The notes beneath the pieces were generated by a model that did not search any database, had not been told where the DNA came from, and saw only the letters and a program-made list of their open reading frames with translations. Positions 9,601 through 21,600 of a DNA stretch of 64,000 nucleotides are shown here, piece after piece; positions within the stretch are counted from its first letter, which is position 1; each line of letters begins with the position of its first letter. Source of the DNA: Distichodus sexfasciatus (taxonomy: Eukaryota; Chordata; Actinopteri; Characiformes; Distichodontidae); NCBI GenBank assembly GCA_032718565.1, contig JAVGVS010000242.1:124001-188000 (forward strand). The letters are read 5' to 3'. Both the position numbers and the translations under genes were made by a program.

Positions 9601-12600
9601 CTGCAAAAAACACACACACACACACACACAAGCAGATTTAACTGCGAGAGTTGATATTGGCTTCAATATCATGAAGAAAATTAATCAAAGACTAGTGTGT
9701 GAAGGTAGAAACTTTTCATGTTGCAGCTATAGTTTACATACTGTAACAAATGAGTCTGAAGTCACAGTATAGGTGTTAAATTAGATGAAAATAAGAAATG
9801 GTCCAGACTAAATTCATTTAAATTTCTGAGTCAATAATAACTTAGGGCAGAAAATGTGTACAGGTCTATGAATAATCTGACGTTTTAGGCCTCGTTCACA
9901 CGAACGTCTGAACCAGGCGTTTTTCTGGCGTTTGTGGCGCCAGGTGAGCGCCGACTGAACGCCGACCGTTTTTCTGCTCATTGGAGCAAATCAAAGCATC
10001 CACACGAGCGTTCAGCTCCGGCGTTCGGCCGGCTGCGCGTTCGGGTGGCGTCAAATAAATGCTGCATGCAACGTTTTCTTGGCATCAAAATCCCGACAAA
10101 CGCGAGGAAAACGACGCTATTGTGAACGCCAGTGAAACGCTATTGCAAACGCCAGCTTTCGGTCACAATCTCTGTATTCCTTGCCATTTGTTAGCGCGCG
10201 TCTCTCACAGGGAAGTCTGACATTCATTAAGTGTTCCATACAGTCAAATCTTCACCCTTTATTACAGACAAAACTTATATTTTAGCTGATAAATAACAAA
10301 AACAGCGTTTCTACTCACAGTACAGTCATTTACTGGATATTTTCATCGAGTTCGTCACGTTATTGTGTGGAACGTCATCATGCCAAACAACTCTTGTATG
10401 AAACGCCATGTAAAAAAATGAGTCCAAAATGTGGTGTAGGACATAATGAGTCAATTAAACAGAAAAGGCCTTTTTGGCACTTAACTTATTTTACTTCATA
10501 GTACTAAGCCATATAATATCTCTACATAAAAAAGCAATATGTCCTTATGTCCTAAACACAACATACAGCATGCATAGCTAAGTTCTACACAAATGCAGAT
10601 GCAATACCAAGTGTAACCTCACAATTATTCTAGAATGTTTGATTCTTTCTATTTTTTGAGATATCAGAATCGTTTTGTTTGAAAAACGCTGTGTGGACAT
10701 ATTTTGCGATTTTATGATGTCTTAATAAAGACACCATTTCAAAACCGTACAAATTTTCCGTCATATCGCCTCTGCTGCATGAGCTGTTATTTAACGCCTC
10801 ATCAGTGATGGAAAGTAAAGGTCTCCCCCCATGTGGTGTGAAGCGTAGATTAACACGTCCTCTTTTCCGCTCCCCCTCTTTTTGACGCCAGCATTGAGTG
10901 AACTGTGTGCGATGGCAGAAGGAGGTGACCCCACCCCACCCCTCACTCTTTGCAAAATTCAAGATAAAACACTCAAAATAAACATTTGCAACCTGCTACT
11001 ACACTGTAGTTAGCGCATCTAGCATAGGTGTAGTGTAGTAAATACTATTACTTTAACGTGCCATTGCCCATAATATTTATTATGAACTGTGAACTGAATC
11101 ACACAGTCATATAAAGAATCTGCTGCACAGGCTGCGTGCGCTTCGCTTCAAAGTTCATCACTGTAGTATGTGCACACAACTGGACAGATTTTCAAATAAA
11201 ATTTCCCGCTCTGCCGTTCGCATATTTTTCCTCACCAATCGCTTATTTGCGCTGTTGAGTCAGTAAAGTCTGTGGCGTTTCACGCAAGCGCAAGCCAGCA
11301 CATTATTAGTGTAAAATTACGCAGACACTGAGAAAAGGCTTTTTCTCCAAAACAAATGTTAACATTTTTCTTTGTAATAAATGTTTATCAGTGTGTGTTA
11401 AACTCGTCAAACGAGCAGACACACTCCCTTGCGTGCTCTCTCTGCTGTTACGTACTGTATGGGTGTATCAACATTAAATAACATTAGATAATTATTAGGG
11501 GGCCATGCAGTGGAACACTGCGTGGTACCCCATTGTTATTGTGCCGAAATTTTTTTTTTTCTGCCTTAAAACGCGTTGTGGAGAAAAAACGGTAAGACCT
11601 ATAGCTTTGAAATTTGGCAGGTAGGTCAGGTACCCCACCCAATACTCAGGCAAAAAAAATTGCACCAAAATAAGCTATTTTGCAATTTTCCAAAAAAAAA
11701 AAGCATTTTGCCGAATAAATGGTTAACCGTAGCTCCGATTCTCAAAAATCTTATATCATCTTATTCTTTGGTTTAAGACGAATTTTTTAGACCCTCGCAT
11801 CTATTTCTGCCGTATTTGATTTTTCGATAATTTGCATAAAATGAAATCCCATCTTTTTCAAACTCGTCCCTGGATTTTTGTCCTATCTGCATGCAACTGG
11901 TATCATTTGAATCCCAAGACACTCTTCTTTAATTATTATCGAGCACATTTTTAATTTAGGTCTTCATTTTTATGTAATATGCAAATAAATGTGCTCGGCT
12001 TGGCGTAGGACTGCAACACCGAGTGTCATAGAAATTCTGGGTGGGCAACAGCTTTGAAATTTGGCAGGTAGGTCCTTGACTCTACCCAATACTGAGGAAA
12101 AGAAATTTGCACCACTTTGCCCATATTTCAACAGTTTAAACCTCACGTACTATTCAGGCAAAAAAATAATTGCACCACTCTACCACTTGGTGGCGCTAAT
12201 AAGCTATTATGCGTTTTCCGTAATAACTTTTGAATCGTAGCTCCGATTCTTAAAAATCTTATACCATCTTATTTCTTAGGTCAAGACGAATCTTAATAAA
12301 CGTATCTATTTTTCCCATATTGGATTTTTCTTTAATCGGCATAACTAGTCAACTAGATCCTGGATTTTTATCCAATCTGCATGTAACTGGTATTATTTGA
12401 ATCCCAAGACATTCCTTTTTAATTATTATCGAGTATATTTTTCATTTAGGTTTTCATTTGGCAGTATTTTTTTAAATAAATGTGCTTGGCTTCGTATAGT
12501 AATGCAATGCCACACACTGAATATCATAGAAATCTAGCTCTGAGTGAGCTACCGCTAATTTTCATAATATGAAATCGTATTATTTAAATCTCAGCATATT

Positions 12601-15600
12601 CTTCTTTAATAGTTATTGAGCACATTTTTCATTTACCTATTCATATGGCTAATTCAGCAAGACATATGTTTGAATAAGGAAACTTTACTATAATTTATAG
12701 TTTTTAGACACTCTCTTATAGTAATTATTAAGCCCATTTTCAGGTATTTCTTTATATGGCTGCAAAGCTTCACTTCAAAGTCGATATCCCACTTATTGGC
12801 ACCATAATAAACTATTTTAAAGTTAGCCTAATAAGTTTTGAACCGTAAATATGCAGAAAAAAAGATGAAAGATATCAAATTTAACATATATGTACTTCAA
12901 TTAATAAAAAAACTGTTAAAGCCGCAAACTGCATGGCCCCCGTTATCACTGCTTGCAGTTATATTTTAATATTATTCTTAGTAGTAGCAGCAGCAGTAGT
13001 CTGTGCTTTTACATTAAAAACAGATTATGGAATACATTATCTACAGCACCATGAATTGGAAGAAATTAGAAATGTTTAGAAAGTTTCCAAAAACCTTGCT
13101 GAGCTGCAGGTTTAGTTTCAAGTAAGTGCCTGCATTTATATTTTTTAACTTTAAACTTTATTTCATTATTAAAATGTATTAATCTTCAAAATATTGTTGT
13201 TATATGTTATATTGTTGTTATATTGTTATATGTTGTTTAAAAACAAGATAAATTCTATTCAATAGAAAGAAGTTGCTGTTTTTTACCCAGACATTCTTAC
13301 ATAAACTTCACATCTGTCCTCACAGTACGGTGACATTTTTGCTTAACCTTATTATAACGTCAGAATTTCATTGTGGCCCATGTCTATTATAAATACAGAT
13401 CTCCAATTACCTCCTGCTGGTTGATGATATCGCCATGTCGATTTTATCACCTGTGGTCTAATAGTCCTGTACCTCCATTATAAATTACAGCTTATTGGCA
13501 TGCTTGATAAATCCAGATTTTCTTGCGCAAACGAATGCAAAAGCATTTAATTCATATGAAACACTACAAACCATAAAACCCAAGAACGAACAGTCAGAAA
13601 AAAGACTAACCAAGTCTCCAGAGGGCATTCTGGGCTGCAATCTCCTTGGCGTCCTCCACGACGGCGCAAATTTGATCAGGCATGTAGCTCCTTCTGATGC
13701 TGCTGATTACGACTTTATAGATGAGCATTGCCGCACCTTCAGGCCTTGATACGGAATAAAGGTAATACTCTGGCAGCGACCAGCCATTCTTGTGGCAGTA
13801 GTATTCCAGTTGTGACACAGCAGATCCCAGATGATTGAGCTTGAGTAACTGGAGGCGGGCTGGTACCAGGGTGGTCCCCGGTAGTAAAGGGTACACGTGC
13901 CGTTCGAATTCCGCCATCCACGGGCCTCTCAATCTGCTTCTCATAGCCCCTGAATGCAAATGAATTCCAGGATCATCTTTGCTCTGTAAAAAGAGGCTGG
14001 AATCGGCCCCCCATACTTCCTTTTCAATACGTTTGGACTTTCGAGTCTTGTCCTTGCTGGCCGGCTTTGCAAGGGTGACTTCAACTGCCGAGCCATCAAT
14101 GAATGCGCCGTTCATGGCTTGTTGTGCGGCAAGTGCATCCTCACGGTTGCTGAAGTGAACAAAAGCGTAGTCTGTCAGCTTCCTAACCCGTTCCACAGAG
14201 CCGGGCTTCAGACGGGAGAACTCTGCCCAGAGTGTGTCCTCTGTAGTATGCAACATCAGATTGCGCACATACAGAACCCGAACATGCTGCATCGTCTCAT
14301 CATCAACGTCCTTCTCTGGTTCGGCCCAGGAAACTTGAATCGTGTGGTCCCCCAACAGGAATGTGCCTGATTAAAAAAACAAATACAATCATGGAAACAA
14401 AATGTCATTAAAGGGCAGTAAAGTAGACAGTTTCAAACATGCTACAAGACTTTTGAAAGTTTTGATTTCTACTTCATATTCTGTAGATATTAATGACAAA
14501 CGTCAATGATGACATAACAATGACACAATGATTAACCATTTAATGGCATTAAAAATAAACAGCATTATTTTTTGAGTAGGGGTGTTGAAATTTATCACAC
14601 AATCGATACATTGCGATGCAGACATGTACGATTCTGCATCGATGCAGTAGCAGACCATAATCGATTATGTCAGGCGTTTTCTACCAGTGATCCGCTGCCC
14701 CCTAGTGATCCGCCGCAGCATTCCAGGTCGTCTGTGACACGCAATCTAGTTTCATTACTGAAATCAGATTTTTAGCAACTATTTCATTTTATTTATGTTT
14801 CAAAACATTTCCAGATGACGTGGAAATCTTTATGAATAATGAATTTAATGCAAATATCCCTGGGATGCAAGTAGTTGAAAACGCCTGGAAGTCAGGGCTG
14901 GTAAAGTTACCACTGAGGTACTTATGAGCAAGGTACCGTCCCCAAGCACTGCTCCCCGGGCGCTTGTTAGCTGCCGACTGCTCCTTCACGGATGGTTTAA
15001 ATGCAGAGGTCATATTTCGTTGTGGTCCACTGTGTGCTGTGCTGTGGTGTGTTCACAACGACAAATAATCACTCACTTTCAATTGTAGTGCAGAAAAATT
15101 GATGGGATGCATTGTGATGCATCAAGATATCGTACTGAATCGACCTGATAATTGTGAAAACAGTGAAGGTTTCTGGCAGAGAACTACATTCTCCACAATC
15201 CCCGGTGCATGACTCGGAGCCGTGTCAATAATGCGATAGACGTACGTCTGGAATAAATCCTGAAAATATCAAGTAAATGGCAGTATTGTGAGTAGAGCGC
15301 TGGTTGTTATTTATCAGCTAAAATATGAGTTTTGTCTTTTATAAAGTGGAAGATCTGACTGAACTGGAGCGTTTTTGCGAGTGATGGTGTTCCACCTGAG
15401 AGTCGCGAGCGCTCACACAAACAGCGAGTTTACACTGCGAAGAATGTCATTCATGCGTTTTTGCACATTTACTTCTGTTTTTGTGCACAGAAATATTTAC
15501 TTCTTTTTCTGCACACTCGCTTCCGTCCGCTTCCGCTATAAAATGTGCATGCGCTAGGAGTTTTCTGGATGGGCAGTGGATGAGCTGTCTAAACATGAAT

Positions 15601-18600
15601 GTGAATTTGTACTCAATGTTCACAATATAGATATTTACTACATCACACACTGAACAAGCTGAGATATATCAAGTATATTCGATATATCGCCCACCAGTAG
15701 TAATCTAACATTACCTTTTCCATTGTTACACCAGCTCATTAAAGCTGTTTTCATCGACACAGGCTCTCTCAGTCACAGGAGCCGCAAAGTTTTTTCTTTT
15801 CTTTGGTGAGAGGAGGGAAGGGGTGAGACAACCGAATAAATGATGATTACCGGCTAAAATAAAAGTCAAATTTCATGGTAAGCCAACCAGAGCCAACCAG
15901 AGTTGGGTGGGTGTTCACACAAAAACACCTGCGCACAGTCGCATACACAAACCACCAAAAGACACACGGCAATAGCGAGACCAGAGCATTCAAAAGTAAC
16001 GTTTTTAAACTGGAAATAAAGATGTTGCTTTTGCCCTCGCCAAGATAAAAGGTGAAATGTACTTTCTGACGTTTTTTTGCCCACGGTGAAAGTGTTTTCT
16101 CAGATTGTCGGAGAACTCAATTGTAAACCATTTTAATCTCATGAAGCACCCCTCATCGTCACACACTTCCGTTAAAGAGTGGGGGGTACAAATTCTTTAA
16201 CATTTTTTAAAAATGTAACGCAATAGTTACTTTCACTGGTAACTAGTTACTTTTATAATGTTTATCAGTTACTTTTTGGGAGAAGTAACTAGAAACTATA
16301 ACTAATTACTTTAAAAGTAATTAAGTAATTTAAAAGTAACATGCAAAACGCTGGTAGTAATGATTCTCTCAACATTCTGAGTGTGAACACAGCTGCCAAA
16401 GAACGGTAGCATACAACACGTGAATTAGCAGAGATAAACGGGTTGTAGTCTGGTCACAGGAGCATCATGGAGGCAGTCAAAGTGGGCAGAGCTAGGGTCC
16501 AAGAAAAGAGAAGAGGACATGAAGAGGCCAAGGTGAAAAGAGAAATGTAAGAGATTGAAAAGTAACAAATACGCCAGTAAGTTCAGAAAGAAGTGAAGGC
16601 TGTTAGAACACACAGTGCACTTTTTGTGACTCACTTGGATTACAGAAGTGAAAAATATAGTATTTTACACAATCACTTACAGCAAAAAAGCAATTACAAA
16701 CAAATAAACAGTAGTGTAATTTAAAAATGTGTCTCGCTTTCTGACAGTTGCCATAGATCAATGTGCTTTAGCAATCTAGCCACCTGTTTTCTAACTGGGA
16801 CTTACAACCTGTAGGGTAGGGCTGCACAACTGTATGATAAAATGTGAAGCACATGATCACGATTCTTTCATTCTTTTTTCTAATTTAAAAGTTTATTTTA
16901 ATGAATCTGAAATACTATGATGCAGCGTAGCAGAAACGGGGAGGGAGACAGCTCGCTTGAGAAAACTATGGCGTTATTTTTGCGCCAAAATAAACAAGTT
17001 TTTTCCAATATGAAGCTAAAAGGAACAACAAGATGTTGTAATGTTGGTGCATGTATTCTATCAACTTCCATACAATATAATTCATGTCATATAATTCAAC
17101 AAAATATACACAAAAAATGTAATGAATTAATTTTAATGTAATTTTAATTACATTAATTAGATAAACCCCTAATATATTCAGAAAAAAGAAACATCAACTG
17201 TCTGTACCTATTCATCCTCATTTCGCCACCTTCATGTCCATATTATTAGGGGTCTAAACACAAAGTGTTGGAATGACAGCCTAACAAAACCAAACCCGGT
17301 AAACTTCATGTCCACTGCAAGCTTTGGACACCAGCCAAAGATGCTGCAAACATGTTAGTATCTCAAGAACCACTCAAGATAAAAATCTGACATTTGCTGG
17401 ACTTCATCTATCTGCACTCCCTGGTCAAATCCTAAAATATGGCTATAATATGGCCTAAAATAATATCACAATATTTTTAAGCTATATCACGATCAAAAAA
17501 GCCGCTCGTCGGTAATCTACTTTGCGCGAGAGGACGTTTAACACATCGAGAGGAAAAAAGACATGCGAGAGAGGAAAAATACAGTTTGCGCGCAATAGCA
17601 TCACAACCGCGCATTCGTTTATTAATTTTGCGCTCTCGAGTTTCACATTTGCGCTCGCGACTTTGAAATTTACACCCGCGGAATTTTTGCGGCAAGCCAT
17701 TTTGCGCACTCTAGTTTTGGCATTGATGTGACGCCATAGGCGGGGGAGCGAGCAGAGAAGCGAAACACGAAGGCGGTACAAAACTTGCATGCACTAGGAG
17801 TTTTCTGAATGGGCGGGGGAGCGAGCTGTCTGCTTTGACAGAACAGAAAAGCAAAACTTGTAAGCGAAGTACATGCTATCTGTTTAACAATAACGTTAGG
17901 ATTTATACTTGATGTTCACGATACAGTCATTTACTACATCGCACGTGGAACAAGCTGAGATACATCGAGTATATTCGATATATCGCCCACCCCCAGCCTA
18001 AACTGTGCACGTTATAGTGAAAGCCTTTGGCGCACTGAACAGGATTGCGTGTCAGACCTCAGAGACCAAAAATGGCACATGTCCACCTAAAGATGGCGCT
18101 ATTACAAACCAAAATCCATGGAACTGTAGACCAAAACACCGTCTTAGACTGAAATCAATCCAGGTACTCTTCAGAGGGCAACAAATCAGCCCCCTTTTCC
18201 GCACTAGCAGTGTTTGGCACCCTGTGATTGCTGGTTGATGTTGCTGACGATTATTCAAGAACTGCCTCTCAATACTACTGGTTCTTCAGAGTACAACAAG
18301 GCGTGAAACTGTCCAAATAGACCAATCGGTTCCTGAGCTATAGCTCGGCGTATCCGAAGAGTGAGAGAGAGCGCAATTGCGCATAGAAGTGCAGAGCGCG
18401 CAGCAGACCAGAAGAGGCCGCTTTTCCTGCTTTGTATTGATTCAGCACTTCGGAAAAAGAGCATGATATAATAATGGCAGGCAAGAATAAGCAAATTTTT
18501 ACTACTGAGGATGTACTGGACATGCTTGCTAATGACAGTGGAGCTACTGTTTGTCCTGTGGAATCTTCATCAGACGAAGATGATCTCTTCAAGTCAAAGT

Positions 18601-21600
18601 CAAAGTCAACTTTATTGTCATCTCTGCTATATACTGTACAGATACATAGAGAGACGAGATGACGTGGCTCCAGGTTATTTCCATTGCAAACAAACAAAGA
18701 ACAGTAGAACAGAGAATAAATAGGCAGTGGCACAACTAGGCACATGGAATAGACAATAAATAAGTAAAAATACTAAAATAAACATTAAACAATATACATT
18801 TTAAACTATACAATATGCAATATACTTTTTAAACTAGACAGGGAGTTTTAAATATAATTAGAAGCTAGAAATAGACATAGAGGTAAAAATTTTGTCAAGT
18901 CAGGATGCAGTATTCTTAACAGGTTGAAACTGACATTTACACTGAATGTGCAAGAGGTAGAGTTATAATATGACATACTATATCCGGACTATTTTCAAGT
19001 ACAATGTTCAGTATATGTGCAAATATGCAAACATTTAAACAGGTGCAAATTGACATTTTACATTGGATGTGCAAGAGGTAGAAGGTTATAATATAACAGA
19101 TACTATATTCAGCTATTTATGTGTACAATGTTCAGTGTATGTGCAAACATTTGTACAGCAGCGTATAATGTTTGTGTAAATAAGTGGCAGCAGTGCAGTG
19201 TCATAACAGTAGTTATTGTGCATCAAAGTGACGGTGGTGTGTAAAGTAAAGTGCAGTGGTGCAACAGAATCAGTTTCTTCGCAGTCCAGGTGTGTGTGGG
19301 GGGGGGAAGTGTGATGGCTGGGAGTGAGTTCAAGAGTCTGATGGCTTGCGGGAAGAAGCTATCACGCATCCTGGAGGATCGAGACCTGATGCTGCGAAAG
19401 CGTCTGCCAGATGGAAGGAGTGTGAACAGTCTGTGTGAAGGGTGTGAGGGGTCGAGCACGATGCAGGAGGCCCTTCTGATGCAGCGCTTGTAGAAGATGT
19501 CCTGCAGCGGCGGAAGAGACGCTCAGATGATGTTGCCAGCTGCTTTGACGATCCTTCGAAGCCGCCTGATATCGGCAACAGCACTGTTACCGAACCAGGC
19601 GGAGATGCAGCTGGTCAGGACGCTCTCTATGGTGCCCCTGTAAAACGCGGTGAGGGTGGGAGGGGGCAGGTTGGCTCACTTCAGCCGTCTCAGGAAGTGG
19701 AGACGCTGCTGGGCCTTTTTGGTGATGGAGGTGGTGTTGGTGGTCCAGGTGAGATCGTCTGAGATGTGAACTCCCAAGAACTTGGTGTTTTTTACAGTCT
19801 CAACCGTGGAACCGTGGGTGCTGAGTGGTGTGTGGGTGGAGCGAGTTCTCCTGAAGACGACGACCATTTCCTTTGTTTTGTCCACATTCAGCGACAGGTT
19901 GTTCTCACTGCACCAGGCAGCCAGCTGCTGAACCTCATCTCTATACACCGACTCATCGTTGTTGCTGATGAGCCCCACCACGGTCGTGTCATCGGCGAAT
20001 TTGATGATGTGGTTTGAGCTGTGCAGGGCGGTGCAGTCGTGAGTCAGGAGTGTGAACAAAAGTGGACTGAGAACGCAGCCCTGAGGAGCTCCGGTACTCA
20101 GCCTGACGTTGTCGCCGATTCGGACGGACTGAGGTCTCTCTGACAGGAAATCCGGTATCCAGTTACACAGTGAGGTGCTCAGTCCCAGCTTGCTCAGTTT
20201 CACACACAGTCTTTGGGGGATGATGGTGTTAAATGCTGAACTAAAGTCTATGAACAGAAATCTAACATAAGAGTCTTTATTGTCCAAGTGTGAGAGGGAA
20301 AGGTGAAGTGCAGTGGATATCGCATCCTCAGTTGACCTGTTTGTGCGATAGGCAAACTGCAGAGGGTCCAGTGAGTGGGGAAGGTTGCTTTTCACCCGTG
20401 CCATGACAAGTCTCTCAAGGCACTTCATGGTGATGGGGGTCAGAGCGATGGGCCGGTAGTCATTCAGGCAGGAAACTGAAGATTTCTTTGGCACTGGGAT
20501 GATGGTGGTGGACTTGAAGCACACTGGGACGATCATCTGGCTCAGCGAAGTGTTCAAGATGTCCGTGAACACCTCGGCTAGCTGGTCAGTGCAGTCTCTC
20601 AGCACACGACCTGGAATGTTGTCTGGACCGGCAGCTTTTCATGGGTTGACCTTGGTGAAGGTTCTCCTCACGTCAGCTGCAAGCAGAGAGATGGTCTGGT
20701 CGGTGACGGAAGGCGTTGCTTTCGTCGTCTGCGTGTTGTTCAGTGCATCAAACCGTGCATAGAACTTGTTCAGTTCCTCAGGGAGTGTAGCATCCCCCTC
20801 ACAGCTGCTTGGTGCTGGCTTGTATTGGGTGACAGCCTGGATGCCCTGCCATAAACTGCGAGAGTCTTTTGTGTCGTTGAAATGGTTCTGGATCTTTTTT
20901 GCGTGCGCTCGCTTTGCTTGACGGATAGAGCGAGAGAGGTTAGCCCTGGCTGTTCTGAGGGCAGCTTTACTCCCGGACCGGAAAGCAGCATCTCTCTCTC
21001 TCAGCAGCGCACGCACCTGTGCTGTGAACCAGGGCTTCTCGCTGGCTCTAGAGGTGATGTTCTTCAGGACGGTAACATCCTCTATGCACTTGGAGATGTA
21101 GCAAGTCACAGATTTTGCAAACTCGTCCAGGTTAACGCAGCCGTCGTACGTCGCCGCCTCTCTAAAAACATTCCAGTCCGTGCACTCAAGACAGTCCTGG
21201 AGTGCTGAGACAGCTCCACTGGGCCAGACTCTGATGGTCTTCCTGGCAGGTCTTGTGCGTTTCAGCAGCGATGAGTATGCGGGCAACAGCATCACTGTAG
21301 CGTGGTCTGAAGAGCCGATGTGTGGGCGCACTGCTGCTTTGTAGGCACCACGCACGTTGGTGTAAACTTTATCCAGGCAGTTCTCCCCCCTCGTAGCAAA
21401 GTCCACATGTTGATGGAATTTGGGGAGAACTGACTTCAGGTTCGCGTGGTTGAAGTCGCCGGCAATGATGAAAAATCCATCCGGGTGCGCGGTCTGGAGC
21501 TTGTTAATAGCCTCGTACAGTTCGGATAGCGCCAGGTTAGCATTAGCGCTAGGCGGCAGGTACACGGCTACGATCAGCACCACGGAGAATTCTCTCGGCA

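Noticed and set aside
13495..13749. Plus-strand frame over rbm46 exon 4
   Set aside because: Antisense shadow of a conserved coding exon.
13606..14355. Reading the large minus frame as a complete single-exon gene
   Set aside because: It begins inside an exon after an acceptor and matches only the middle and C-terminal domains of RBM46; the N-terminal exons lie upstream with matching phases.
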